From NCBI GenBank assembly GCA_029983505.1, contig JASBZK010000004.1, positions 1-64,000 on the forward strand: a stretch of 64,000 nt of DNA, given 5' to 3'. The notes beneath the pieces are model-generated. The model saw only the letters and a list, made by a program, of their open reading frames with translations. It searched no databases and was not told where the DNA came from. Position 1 is the first letter of the stretch, and every line of letters starts with the position of its first letter. Origin of the DNA: Porphyromonas sp. (lineage in GTDB: Bacteria; Bacteroidota; Bacteroidia; Bacteroidales; Porphyromonadaceae). Made by a program: the position numbers and the translations under genes. Shown here piece by piece: positions 47,682 to 57,127 of this stretch.

Positions 47682-50285
47682 TTAGATGGAGATTGAGAGT
47701 CCCGTGTAGATCGAGAAGGGCTGAGTGGGTCCGTAGATGTAGGCGCTGTCGCGGAATCCACGGAAGTCGAAGTCTTTTTGGAACTGGTTCAGGAGGTTGT
47801 TTGCCCCGATGTAGAGCTGGAGCCCCGCAGTATTGAAGAGGGAGAAATCGTAGGAGATTTTTGCTCCGAGATCCCAGAAGCCGGGCGTGCGTTCGAGTCG
47901 GTCCCATCTGGGGGCATTTTCGCTGTGCGAAGTGTCGGGACGCTTGCCTGCTGCGACGAGGTCGGCGTCTATAACGGCTGCACGGCGACCCACTTCGATG
48001 ACGTGCGGAGCGTACATAGAGCCGGTGTAATTGAGTGTCGCGCTCAGCGTGAGACGCCTCAGAGGATTGTACGTCACAGTGAGGTAGCCGTAGATGTCGG
48101 GTGTGCGGAGCATATCGCGAGAAGTGAGGGAGAGGAGTTCGCCACTCGGGGAGAAGCCTTCGAGTTTCTCCGGACCGTTGTCCGCGAGGGTATTGATCTC
48201 CTTAGGACTTTCTGCCGTTTCACCCGCGAGGAGGGTACGGCTGCCCCATTCCTGGGCTTCGTCCCAGAGGCTCTTGTGGTAGGTGATGCCGGCTTGGAGC
48301 GAGAGGGTTTTCCACGCGAGTTGGGCTTCAAGGTTTACGCCCGCCACGGTAGCTCCGGAGCCGTTGACCCTTTGGTAGAGCGAGAAGAACCCGTTGTTGC
48401 CGATTTCTTCGTTGGTGAAGGCTCCGAGGAGTCGGGTGTAGAACCCTTCGACGAGGACGTTACCCTGCCAGTCCCCGCTGTGGAAGTACATATCCGAGGA
48501 GAGGTTTACGTTGTGGCTGTACTCGGGCTTGAGACCGGGCTTATTCACGACACGCTGGCTCTCGCCTCCGACGACCGCTACGTGGAGGTCTTCGTCAAAG
48601 ACCTGCGGTGCGCGGAAGCCCATAGCGTACGTGGCACGGAGGCTGATGTGCTCCGTGGGATTGTATCGGAAAGTCGCCCTCGGCGAGAATATAGGCAGGA
48701 GGGCGCCTTTCTCCGTCTTTACGAGGGAGTGCTCATCGAGCCGGCCGCCGAGGAGTACGGTGAAGTCTTCGTTGTACCACTCAATCTGGGCGAGCTGAGA
48801 ACCGTTGTGGATGTATTGGTTGATAGGGGGATTCTTGCTCTCTCCGGTCTTCTCGTCTTTTTCCCAGGCACGGATCGGCATATCGTCCTTGAGCGAGTCG
48901 TACTTGTACTCAGCACCCACCAAGATGCGGGCGGGAGCGAAGAGGAGCCGGTCAAACTTATGGGTGTACTGTACCCCGCCGACGTAGGTTAGACCTTTGG
49001 TGCGACCGAAGTTGGTGCCGAACTCCTCGAGTGGGACGTGTCCGAGAGAGCCCACATTGTCGTCGCCGATGCCCCCGTAGTAACTTGCCCGGTCGATGAC
49101 CTCGGCTGCCCCGTAGACTTGGAGCTGCCCCATGCGGTCTTCCGTGAAGTGGTTCCAATTGGCATTGACGCTGTAGATGTTGTGACCGATGCTCTCTGCG
49201 ACGGAGGCTGCATGCTCGGGTAGGTCGAAACGGTCTCCGCCTCGGCGCTCTTCCTTAATGAAATGTCCTTCGATGCTGATCTTGTCTTGGTAAGAGGGTC
49301 GGAAGAAGATTCGTCCGCCGAAGGCATTGCTTTTGAGGAGACCCAGTTCGCTGAACCCGTCTCCATTGGCATCCCAGGGCGTGCGTTTCCGGTTTTGTCC
49401 GAAAATCATCCCGCCGATACGCCCGTCTGCGCCTACGATGGTGCCGTTGAAGCCGGCGGTGTTATCTGGAGTCCTGCCTCCGGCGAGGGTGAGGTTTTCG
49501 GTGAAGTTGAAGCTGTTGAAGAGTGGCTCTTTGGTGATGATGTTGATGACCCCTCCGATGGCGTTGGCTCCGTAGAGGGCCGATCCCCCGCCCCGTATCA
49601 CTTCGATGCGATCCACCATATTGGCGGGAATCTGCTCCAAGCCGTAGACGCCGGCAAGTGCGCTGAAGGAAGGACGGGAGTCGATGAGTATTTGCGAGTA
49701 GCGCCCGTCAAGACCGTTGATGCGGACTTGGTTGAAGCCACAGTTTTGGCAGTCGTTTTCGACCCGGAGACCGGGCTGGAAAGTAAGTCCCTGCGAGACG
49801 GTGACGGCGTTGGCGATCTTAAAGAGTTTCTCGTCCAGTACGCTCACGAGTACGGGTGCCTCCTTGCGGAGCGTGGTCTGGCGATTGGCAGAGACGACCA
49901 CTTCGTCGAGACCGAGAGCATCGGGAATGGCTTCAAAATTGACTTCGAGTGTCTTCCCGAGGACGAGTGTCACTTTGCGCTCTTCTGCGCGGTAGCCGAT
50001 ACTCTGCATCACGAGGGTATAGGTTCCGGGCTTGATGTTGCGGAGGAAGTAGTGACCCGAGGCATCGGTGGAGACGCCGTGGGAAGTGCCTTTGAGGAAG
50101 ATGGTCACGCCGGCGATGTGCTCGCCCGTTTCTTTGTCCACCACGTGTCCGACGATATTGGTGTCGGTGCCGGGTTCATTGTCCTCGGTTGCAGTCCCGG
50201 GTGCGGCGAAGACCGTGAGAAAGAAGCTACAAAGCGCACAGAGGAGGAGCAGTGTTTTCCGGTAAATCGGTTGAATGTCTGTCAT
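47682..50285 (-). CDS. TonB-dependent outer-membrane receptor
   Basis: An 867-aa receptor. After the signal peptide comes a carboxypeptidase-regulatory-like domain (IVGHVVDKETGEHIAGVTIFLKG), then a plug with DCQNCGFNQVRINGLDGRYSQILIDSRPSFS and VIRGGGSALYGANAIGGVINIITK, and a 22-strand barrel ending in a C-terminal SISI motif. The Cys pair in the plug (DCQNC) is a feature of a Bacteroidota subgroup. No SusD partner follows, so it probably carries a metal chelate or other small ligand and not a glycan. The exact ligand cannot be read from sequence. Confidence 0.93.
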   Translation of the reverse strand: MTDIQPIYRKTLLLLCALCSFFLTVFAAPGTATEDNEPGTDTNIVGHVVDKETGEHIAGVTIFLKGTSHGVSTDASGHYFLRNIKPGTYTLVMQSIGYRAEERKVTLVLGKTLEVNFEAIPDALGLDEVVVSANRQTTLRKEAPVLVSVLDEKLFKIANAVTVSQGLTFQPGLRVENDCQNCGFNQVRINGLDGRYSQILIDSRPSFSALAGVYGLEQIPANMVDRIEVIRGGGSALYGANAIGGVINIITKEPLFNSFNFTENLTLAGGRTPDNTAGFNGTIVGADGRIGGMIFGQNRKRTPWDANGDGFSELGLLKSNAFGGRIFFRPSYQDKISIEGHFIKEERRGGDRFDLPEHAASVAESIGHNIYSVNANWNHFTEDRMGQLQVYGAAEVIDRASYYGGIGDDNVGSLGHVPLEEFGTNFGRTKGLTYVGGVQYTHKFDRLLFAPARILVGAEYKYDSLKDDMPIRAWEKDEKTGESKNPPINQYIHNGSQLAQIEWYNEDFTVLLGGRLDEHSLVKTEKGALLPIFSPRATFRYNPTEHISLRATYAMGFRAPQVFDEDLHVAVVGGESQRVVNKPGLKPEYSHNVNLSSDMYFHSGDWQGNVLVEGFYTRLLGAFTNEEIGNNGFFSLYQRVNGSGATVAGVNLEAQLAWKTLSLQAGITYHKSLWDEAQEWGSRTLLAGETAESPKEINTLADNGPEKLEGFSPSGELLSLTSRDMLRTPDIYGYLTVTYNPLRRLTLSATLNYTGSMYAPHVIEVGRRAAVIDADLVAAGKRPDTSHSENAPRWDRLERTPGFWDLGAKISYDFSLFNTAGLQLYIGANNLLNQFQKDFDFRGFRDSAYIYGPTQPFSIYTGLSISI

Positions 50286-50730
50286 TATGAATATAGGGGT
50301 AAAAAGAATGAACTATCAAGACGCGAATGATGCGCTTCTCTTGGCGCAAATTTCCTAAAAAGGTAAGGAAAAGAAACTTTTTTTGCTCAAAATACCCACT
50401 ACTGGGTACCTGTCCGGGCGCCTCTCTCCCCACAGATGGCGAGGTTTACGGAGGACGGAGATAGGCGGAAATCTTGCACGTACCGGGAAGATTTTCCCGG
50501 CCCGTAGGTCGCTTTGGCGAGATACGTGCCGAGGAAATCTCCCCGGTCTGTACCCCGTTTATCCCGGAGTACAGGAGCCGGAAGCCGGAGAGACGGGAGG
50601 ATGAGAAGACAGCGGACGGCTCTTTCTTTTTCCCTCCTCTTAAAGTCACCAAACCGCCACCCCTTAGTCAAGAGTGGCACCTCTCTCAACCGGTTCCTCC
50701 CCCTCTGCTTTAGATCCCTTTCTTTTGGCC
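50286..50730. other. 445-bp gap upstream of the Vsr-Dcm fusion gene
   Basis: This divergent intergenic region holds array R (50475-50554) and, on its right, pyrimidine-rich sequence just before the fusion gene. I see no riboswitch, RNA gene or IS end here. No convincing -7 element for the TonB receptor is visible on the minus strand. Confidence 0.6.
50475..50554. repeat. Four-unit 23-bp array R
   Basis: Units start at 50475 (TGCACGTACC), 50499 (GGCCCGTAGG), 50521 (GATACGTGCC) and 50545 (GGTCTGTACC), with spacing 24, 22, 24. It lies upstream of both the TonB receptor and the R-M genes. Confidence 0.82.
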
Positions 50731-52488
50731 ATGGATTTTTGTAAATTTGTAGACGTGGATAAACTGACAAAAGAACAGCGTCATAGAAATATGGCAGCCA
50801 ACAAGTCTACAGGCACCAAGCCCGAATTGTTCTTCTCCCGTATTCTTTGGAATGCGGGACTACGATATGTAAAGAATGATAAGACCGTTCCCGGTAAGCC
50901 CGACTTCACTTTTCGGGGTCTCAAGATTGCCATATTCTGTGATGGAGAGTTTTGGCATGGGAGGGATTGGAATCGTAGAAAGTTCGATCATAAGACCAAT
51001 ATCGATTTTTGGATCAAGAAGATAGAGCGCAACATAGAGAGGGACAAAGAGGTTAATTCCATACTGACCAAGCAAGGCTGGAAAGTATTTCGATTTTGGG
51101 ACACAGAAATAGAAAAATACCCCGACAAGTGCCTGTCGGAGATAATGAATTACATAAGTATGCGTAAGCTTGAAACATCAGCCGGACTGTTTGAGGACTA
51201 TATGGAGCAAAAAGGATCCCCTAAAGTAAAACTCACCTCTCATTCCTTTGAAGAGAAATGTAGTCCACAGTCTATTAATGACCAACTCTCCATTATTTCC
51301 CATTACCTGCACAATAAATCCAACAAATTCGGGTCATCATATAAGGAAAAAGCAGAGATTCTCTTGGGCAAGCGTGACGGGATCATTGACGGGGGATGTA
51401 CTTCCGTTCCTTCCAAGAAACATTCGAGCGAAGAACAAGCGAGAATGCCTTTATTTGATTTGGATGTAAAAGTACCGTTCCTACCCAAAGATCCCGCCGA
51501 ATTTACCTTTATTGACTTGTTCGCAGGCATTGGAGGATTCCGACTGGCAATGCAAAACCTCGGGGGAAAGTGCGTTTTTTCCTCCGAGTGGGATCCTCAA
51601 GCCCAAAAAACTTACTTCTTGAACTACGGAGAAATTCCTTTCGGAGATATCACCAAGGAATCCACCAAATCTTTTATACCGGATGGATTTGACATTCTTT
51701 GCGCAGGTTTTCCCTGTCAATCATTTTCTCTGGCTGGAAAACGGTTAGGATTTGAAGAAGCCAGGGGTACTCTTTTCTTTGACGTCGCCGAAATTTTGAG
51801 ACGTAAACGTCCAAAAGCGTTCTTCTTGGAGAACGTTAAAGGTCTGATGTTACATGATAAGGGTAGAACTCTCAAGATTATACTAAAAATTCTCAGAGAA
51901 GATTTGGACTATTTTGTTCCGGAGCCCCAAATTGTGAATGCAATGAATTTCGGGGTTCCGCAACACCGAGAGCGCGTGTACATTGTCGGTTTTAGAAAGG
52001 ATCAAAATGTAACGGAATTTACTTATCCGGAACCAACAGATACCGGGAAAAGATTTGCAGATATCAAGGAAGAAAATGAGGTTTCCGTCAAATACTACCT
52101 CTCCACCCGGTATATTGAGACATTGATCGCACACAAAGAGAGACACGCGGCAAAAGGGAACGGATTCGGGTATGAAATAATCCCCGACGATGGTATTGCA
52201 AATGCAATAGTTGTAGGGGGAATGGGACGGGAACGAAATCTGGTTATTGACAACCGGCTAACGGATTACACTCCTGTAACAAACATAAAAGGAGAAGTCA
52301 ATAGAGAAGGATTGCGTAGAATGACTCCGAGGGAATGGGCAAGATTACAAGGCTTTCCGGATGATTTTGTGATAGGTGTTTCAGATGCGGCCGCATACAA
52401 GCAGTTCGGCAATTCTGTGGCCGTCCCTGCCATACAGGCAACCGCGACTGAGATACTGAAGAGAATAGGATTGAATACCCATAAATAA
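50731..52488 (+). CDS. Fusion of Vsr-type endonuclease and C5-cytosine methyltransferase
   Basis: A 585-aa fusion. Residues about 8-130 resemble Vsr mismatch endonucleases: LTKEQRHRNMAANKSTGTKPELFFSRIL, PGKPDFTF (catalytic-type Asp58), FWHG (74-77), GWKVFRFWDTE. The Cys zinc ligands of E. coli Vsr are not seen. After a linker, the C5 methyltransferase starts near residue 260 with FIDLFAGIGGFR, then PCQS (catalytic Cys329), ENVKG, QHRERVYIVGF and QFGNSVAVPA. It methylates cytosine at the partner REase's target. ATG 50731 keeps the whole Vsr start; ATG 50674, GTG 50755 and ATG 50791 are alternatives. Base use is AT-richer than flanks, suggesting transfer. Confidence 0.9.
   Translation: MDFCKFVDVDKLTKEQRHRNMAANKSTGTKPELFFSRILWNAGLRYVKNDKTVPGKPDFTFRGLKIAIFCDGEFWHGRDWNRRKFDHKTNIDFWIKKIERNIERDKEVNSILTKQGWKVFRFWDTEIEKYPDKCLSEIMNYISMRKLETSAGLFEDYMEQKGSPKVKLTSHSFEEKCSPQSINDQLSIISHYLHNKSNKFGSSYKEKAEILLGKRDGIIDGGCTSVPSKKHSSEEQARMPLFDLDVKVPFLPKDPAEFTFIDLFAGIGGFRLAMQNLGGKCVFSSEWDPQAQKTYFLNYGEIPFGDITKESTKSFIPDGFDILCAGFPCQSFSLAGKRLGFEEARGTLFFDVAEILRRKRPKAFFLENVKGLMLHDKGRTLKIILKILREDLDYFVPEPQIVNAMNFGVPQHRERVYIVGFRKDQNVTEFTYPEPTDTGKRFADIKEENEVSVKYYLSTRYIETLIAHKERHAAKGNGFGYEIIPDDGIANAIVVGGMGRERNLVIDNRLTDYTPVTNIKGEVNREGLRRMTPREWARLQGFPDDFVIGVSDAAAYKQFGNSVAVPAIQATATEILKRIGLNTHK
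50742..50749 (+). promoter_or_regulatory. Possible -7 element (TAAATTTG) at R-M start
   Basis: TAAATTTG fits TAnnTTTG but lies inside the chosen coding start. If real, translation would begin at GTG 50755 or ATG 50791. No -33 at the right spacing is seen, so this may be coincidental. Confidence 0.25.
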
Positions 52489-52489
52489 T

Positions 52490-53623
52490 ATGGCTTTATC
52501 GGGGAACAAAGGAGAGTGGAGCGAAATTTATGCACTCTTCAAACTATTGGGAGAAAGAACTGTATATGCAGGGGATGAGAATCTGGAGAAAATCAAGAAT
52601 CTCTTTTATCCCATCGTTATGATCTTGAGACAGGAAAAGGATGGAGATATCGACTACGTAATACGTGACAGCTTGATACACATATTGTCTTCTGATGGCC
52701 GTGAACTACTTAATATCCCAGCAGGTGAATTCCTTAAGGAGGCTGGAACGTTGTTTCGTGCAATACAGGAAGGCAAGGGATCTTTTTCTATTCCGGACAC
52801 CGAAACATTTATGGAAAAAGTGCGTTGCAAGACGTTGAAGGCTCCGTCAACAGATAAGACAGACATCCGTATTGTATTGCATGATTGTCGTGCTAAAACG
52901 GATTGTGAACTGGGATTCAGCATTAAGTCTCAGTTAGGGAATCCGTCGACCCTATTGAATGCGAGCAGGGCTACAAATTTTATTTTTAGGATAGAAGGGG
53001 TAAACCTTTCGGATGAAGAGATAACGGAGATTAATTCCCTAAAAACTAAGCAAAAGATAATAGACCGTTTTAATGCGATTAAGAAAAAGGGAGGCTCATT
53101 TGTCTTCGAAAAGGTGGACAGCCTTACATTTGAGAATAACCTTATTCTCTTGGATGGGGCTCTTCCCGAGATTATATCTCATCTTCTTCTTGGTCAGTTG
53201 AAGACAGGAGACAATTACGTAAAGGATCTTACAGATTTGCTGGTGGATGAGAATCCCATCGGATATCGTACAGGACAAAACGCACCTCCGTACTATGAAT
53301 ACAAAGTAAAACAGCTTTTGACGGCAATAGCTTTAGGGATGGTCCCTGCCACAAGTTGGAAAGGCATTTATGACGCAAATGGAGGCTATCTGGTAGTAAA
53401 AACGGACGGAGATGTCCTTGTGTATCATTTTTACGACCGTAATCGATTTGAGGATTATCTTTTTCATAACGCATTTTTGGATCGGTCCAGTACGACGAGG
53501 AATGATTACGGAAAGATTGAGAGAGCCAGTGACGGATCCTTATTGTTTAAGATGAACCTTCAGATAAGATTAAAACAAAGACAAAAAACAAATAATCCCA
53601 AAGCGACAATCTGGAAACAATAG
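52490..53623 (+). CDS. HpaII-type restriction endonuclease
   Basis: A 377-aa protein matching the HpaII restriction endonuclease family in length and in its N-terminal pattern SGNKGEWSEIYALFKLL, YAGDENLEKI, plus a DxxxK-like stretch (FSIKSQLGNPSTLLNAS). HpaII enzymes cut CCGG. Starting one base after the methyltransferase stop, it is translationally adjacent to a Dcm-like partner as in HpaII R-M systems. The recognition sequence is inferred from family only. It shares the AT-rich composition of the fusion gene. Confidence 0.85.
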   Translation: MALSGNKGEWSEIYALFKLLGERTVYAGDENLEKIKNLFYPIVMILRQEKDGDIDYVIRDSLIHILSSDGRELLNIPAGEFLKEAGTLFRAIQEGKGSFSIPDTETFMEKVRCKTLKAPSTDKTDIRIVLHDCRAKTDCELGFSIKSQLGNPSTLLNASRATNFIFRIEGVNLSDEEITEINSLKTKQKIIDRFNAIKKKGGSFVFEKVDSLTFENNLILLDGALPEIISHLLLGQLKTGDNYVKDLTDLLVDENPIGYRTGQNAPPYYEYKVKQLLTAIALGMVPATSWKGIYDANGGYLVVKTDGDVLVYHFYDRNRFEDYLFHNAFLDRSSTTRNDYGKIERASDGSLLFKMNLQIRLKQRQKTNNPKATIWKQ

Positions 53624-53664
53624 GGACTGAAAAGATTTAGGTATACCCTTTAGGATAATTGCGT

Positions 53665-53694
53665 CACCATTAGCGCCCGGAGCGACTAATGGTG
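53665..53694 (+). terminator. Hairpin after R-M genes
   Basis: CACCATTAG (53665-53673) pairs with CTAATGGTG (53686-53694) and CGC/GCG inside it. It lies 41 bp after the REase stop but has no clear T tract, so it could be a weak terminator or an island-end structure. Confidence 0.5.
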
Positions 53695-53764
53695 GCGTAT
53701 GTCTTCATACAAGGAAGCATATACCCAGTAGGAATGGAACTCTGGACTAACCTCCAAAAAAGTG

Positions 53765-53772
53765 TATCTTTG
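53765..53772 (+). promoter_or_regulatory. -7 element (TATCTTTG) for valS
   Basis: TATCTTTG lies 67 bp upstream of valS, after the R-M hairpin. It indicates that valS is transcribed independently of the island. Confidence 0.65.
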
Positions 53773-53838
53773 TAAACGAATACCTCTTCCCGAAAAGAGG
53801 CAAGCTTACACAGATAAAGAAACAATATACACATACGT

Positions 53839-56478
53839 ATGTCCGAAGAACTCAGCGCCAAATATGACCCCAAGGTCGTGGAAGACAAGTGGTACAGCTA
53901 TTGGATGGAGCATAAGCTCTTTGCAAGCAAGCCGGATGGCAGGACGCCCTTCACGATCGTGATGCCGCCGCCCAACGTCACCGGCGTACTCCACATGGGG
54001 CACATGCTCAATAATACCCTTCAGGACATCCTCGTGCGGCGCGCCCGTATGACGGGATTCAACGCCCTCTGGGTGCCCGGCACCGACCACGCCTCCATCG
54101 CCACAGAGGCCAAAGTGGTCGCCAAGCTCGCCAAGGAAGGCATCCAAAAGAGCGACCTCACGCGCGAAGAGTTCCTGGGATACGTCTGGGACTGGACCCG
54201 CGAGCACGGCGGCATCATCATCGAGCAGCTCAAGAAAATCGGCGCCTCCTGCGACTGGGACCGCACCGCGTTCACGATGGACGAAGAGAGAAGCCGGGGC
54301 GTCGTCGGGGTCTTCTGCGACCTCTACCGCAAAGGTCTAATTTACCGCGGCGTGCGTATGGTCAACTGGGACCCCAAGGCCAAGACCGCCATCAGCGACG
54401 AAGAGGTGATCCACAAAGAAGCCCACTCCAAGCTCTACTACGTCAAGTACGAAGTGGCTGAGGAAAAAGGACGCTTCATCACCGTCGCCACCACCCGCCC
54501 CGAGACCATCTTCGGCGACGTCGCCGTCTGCATCCACCCCGAGGACGAGCGCTACCATTGGCTCAGAGGCAAGCACGTCATCGTCCCTGTCGTGGGACGC
54601 GAGATACCGATCATCGAAGACGACTACATAGACATCGAGTTCGGTACCGGATGCCTCAAAGTCACCCCGAGTCACGACATCAACGACTACATGCTCGGGC
54701 AGAAATATAACCTTCCCGCCATAGACGTCTTCAACGACGACGGCACCCTCAACGCAGCGGGAGGCAAGTACGAAGGCCGGGACCGCTTCGACGTGCGGGA
54801 GGCTTTTGCCCGCGAGCTCTCCGACCTCGAACTGATGGAGAAAGTCGAGGACTACACGAACGCCGTAGGCTACTCCGAGCGCACCGACGTACCCATCGAG
54901 CCCAAGCTCTCGATGCAGTGGTTCCTCAAGATGAGCGACCTCTCCAAGCCGGCATACAAAGCCGTCATGGAGGACGAGACGGTCAAGCTCGTACCTCCGA
55001 GATTCAAAGGTATCTACGCCTCTTGGATGGAAAACATCAAGGACTGGAACATCTCCAGACAGCTGTACTGGGGACACCGCATCCCCGCATACTACCTCCC
55101 CGGCGGTCAGATCGTGGTGGGCGAGACGGTCGACGTGGCTCTCGAAGAGGCACGGAAGATGACCGGTGACGATGCCCTCACCGCTGACGACTTACGCCAA
55201 GACCCGGATACCCTGGACACCTGGTTCTCCTCCTGGCTTTGGCCCATGAGCGTCTTCGGCTCGCCTTTGGACAAAAATAACGCCGAGCTCGACTACTATT
55301 ACCCCACCAACGACCTTGTCAGCGGTCCGGATATACTCTTCTTTTGGATCGCGCGTATGATCATCGCGGGGATCGAGTACCGTGGGGAAGTGCCTTTCCG
55401 CAACGTCTACCTCACCGGAATAGTCCGGGACAAACAGGGACGGAAGATGAGCAAACAGCTCGGCAACAGTCCGGATCCTATCAAACTGATAGACCTCTAC
55501 GGCGCCGACGGTGTACGTATGGGGCTGATGAGCGCGGCCTCTGCCGGCAACGACATCCTCTTCGACGAATCTCTGTGCGAACAAGGGCGTAATTTCTCCA
55601 ATAAGATCTGGAACTCTTTCCGCCTCATTCAGGGCTGGACGGTAAGCGGGGAGGTAGCGCAGACGGACGCATCTAAGGCTGCCATCAAGTGGTTTCGTGA
55701 GCTTCTCAAGGAGTCGGCTTCGATCCTTGCCGACCACTTCTCCAAGTACCGTATCAGCGACGCGATGCTGCTTCTGTACCGGCTGATTAAGGACGATTTC
55801 AGTGGCGTGTACCTTGAGCTCGTGAAGCCCGCCTATGGGGCGCCCACGGATCCCGATACGATGAGCGCGACGAACCGGTTCTTTGAGGAATTGCTTCTCC
55901 TGCTCCATCCCTTTATGCCCTTCATTACGGAAGAGCTCTGGCAGGCGCAGGGGGATCGGAAAGCGGGCGAGAGCATCATGACTTGTCAGCTGCCCGAGTA
56001 CGGAGAAGCGGATCGATCTGTCCTCGAAATGATGGACCACCTCAGAGAGGTGATCACTTTCATCCGTAATATCCGCGTCTCCAAAGGCATCTCGCCGAAA
56101 GAGGGGCTCAAGCTCATCGTGCCGGACGGCATCCTCGGCGTGGACGAAAAAGCCGTCCTCTCCAAGCTCGCCGGCATCACCGACTTCCTCCCCGCTGCCG
56201 AAGAGGGTGCCACACTTGAGCGCTTTATGGCGGGAACCGAGACCTACGGCGTGCCGGTGGACGGACACGTGGACATCGAGGCCGAGATCTCGAAGCTCGA
56301 AGGAGAGCAGAAGCACTACCTCGGTTTCCTCAAGTCCGTACAAGGCAAGCTGGGGAATGAGAAATTCGTCGCCAATGCCCCCCAAGCGGTCGTCGATATG
56401 GAGCGGAAAAAAGAATCCGATGCCACAGAGAAACTCGCCAAAGTGCAGGCTCGTCTTGCGGAGCTGAGGCACCAATAA
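53839..56478 (+). CDS. valS: Valyl-tRNA synthetase
   Basis: An 879-aa class I synthetase. The HIGH motif is PPPNVTGVLHMGHMLNNTLQD, and the KMSKS motif is DKQGRKMSKQLGNSPDP (about residue 530). The editing CP1 insert (about residues 200-400) has VTPSHDINDY. An anticodon-binding helical domain and a C-terminal coiled coil (IEAEISKLEGEQKHYLG) follow. Overlapping nothing, it starts after its own promoter just downstream of the R-M island. Confidence 0.97.
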   Translation: MSEELSAKYDPKVVEDKWYSYWMEHKLFASKPDGRTPFTIVMPPPNVTGVLHMGHMLNNTLQDILVRRARMTGFNALWVPGTDHASIATEAKVVAKLAKEGIQKSDLTREEFLGYVWDWTREHGGIIIEQLKKIGASCDWDRTAFTMDEERSRGVVGVFCDLYRKGLIYRGVRMVNWDPKAKTAISDEEVIHKEAHSKLYYVKYEVAEEKGRFITVATTRPETIFGDVAVCIHPEDERYHWLRGKHVIVPVVGREIPIIEDDYIDIEFGTGCLKVTPSHDINDYMLGQKYNLPAIDVFNDDGTLNAAGGKYEGRDRFDVREAFARELSDLELMEKVEDYTNAVGYSERTDVPIEPKLSMQWFLKMSDLSKPAYKAVMEDETVKLVPPRFKGIYASWMENIKDWNISRQLYWGHRIPAYYLPGGQIVVGETVDVALEEARKMTGDDALTADDLRQDPDTLDTWFSSWLWPMSVFGSPLDKNNAELDYYYPTNDLVSGPDILFFWIARMIIAGIEYRGEVPFRNVYLTGIVRDKQGRKMSKQLGNSPDPIKLIDLYGADGVRMGLMSAASAGNDILFDESLCEQGRNFSNKIWNSFRLIQGWTVSGEVAQTDASKAAIKWFRELLKESASILADHFSKYRISDAMLLLYRLIKDDFSGVYLELVKPAYGAPTDPDTMSATNRFFEELLLLLHPFMPFITEELWQAQGDRKAGESIMTCQLPEYGEADRSVLEMMDHLREVITFIRNIRVSKGISPKEGLKLIVPDGILGVDEKAVLSKLAGITDFLPAAEEGATLERFMAGTETYGVPVDGHVDIEAEISKLEGEQKHYLGFLKSVQGKLGNEKFVANAPQAVVDMERKKESDATEKLAKVQARLAELRHQ

Positions 56479-56505
56479 CTTCACTAATCGTCTTCCCCGG
56501 ATCTT

Positions 56506-57015
56506 ATGGACAACTCTTCCACAGAAAAAGTCCTTCGCGAACTCTTTGACAACTTCTACAAAGAGCTCGAAAAAGCAGGCATCCTTGTCCTCAATACCCT
56601 CAAAATAACGGTCGACTTCTCGAGCGGCGAAGTGACCCTCTCGGACGAAGACGAGACGGTGACTTCCGAGGACGTGATCTATGCCTGGACGCCCGAAGAG
56701 GAAACTCCGACTCCCGATGCCGTCCTCGAAAAAAGCACGGAAGCACGGGAGTTGCTCCGCAGACTTGTGGAGACCCTCGTACACGAGGGCTACTTCGAGC
56801 AGCAGATCTTTCAGACACCTTTTGCCGTCCTCTACACCGACTTGAGCTCGGAGAAGTGCAAGCCCATCTTCAAAGTAGACGGCGGGTGGACCGTGATGGA
56901 CAAACCGCTCCTAAAGGGTTGGGAGAAAGAGATGAACGGCTTCCTCTCCCGACTTCTCGGCGAAGAGTCCCCCAAGGGGCGCAATAAGCCGTGCGTGGAG
57001 CGCGAGAAAAGTTAA
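56506..57015 (+). CDS. Unknown 169-aa protein
   Basis: A protein I do not recognise. It is predicted soluble: an N-terminal helical segment (VLRELFDNFYKELEKAGILVLNTLKI), a beta-strand pair, a Glu/Asp-rich middle (SDEDETVTSEDV), and a C-terminal Leu-rich helix before a Lys-rich tail. It lies 27 bp after valS, so read-through co-transcription is likely. Its stop codon overlaps the first unit of array S. It may belong to a lineage-specific family; no named function can be assigned. Confidence 0.7.
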   Translation: MDNSSTEKVLRELFDNFYKELEKAGILVLNTLKITVDFSSGEVTLSDEDETVTSEDVIYAWTPEEETPTPDAVLEKSTEARELLRRLVETLVHEGYFEQQIFQTPFAVLYTDLSSEKCKPIFKVDGGWTVMDKPLLKGWEKEMNGFLSRLLGEESPKGRNKPCVEREKS

Positions 57016-57093
57016 GTACGTACCGAGGCTTCCTCCCTGTACGTACCGAGACGATTTTCCGGTACAGGCCGGGAAGAAAATTTGGTACAGACC
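57015..57093. repeat. Four-unit 23-bp array S, overlapping a stop codon
   Basis: Units start at 57015 (AGTACGTACC), 57038 (TGTACGTACC), 57061 (GGTACAGGCC) and 57084 (GGTACAGACC), with exact spacing 23, 23, 23. The first base of the array is the last base of the preceding gene's stop codon. Confidence 0.87.
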
Positions 57094-57127
57094 GAAAAAT
57101 AAGTCATACTTAGAGCGTAAAAAGGAT

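Noticed and set aside
50286..50474. Cobalamin or other riboswitch before the TonB receptor
   Set aside because: No recognisable box was found on the minus strand.
50742..50749. Use of the TAAATTTG motif to shift the Vsr-Dcm start
   Set aside because: It would remove conserved Vsr residues (LTKEQRHRNM); the spacing to any -33 is wrong. Kept only as a low-confidence note.
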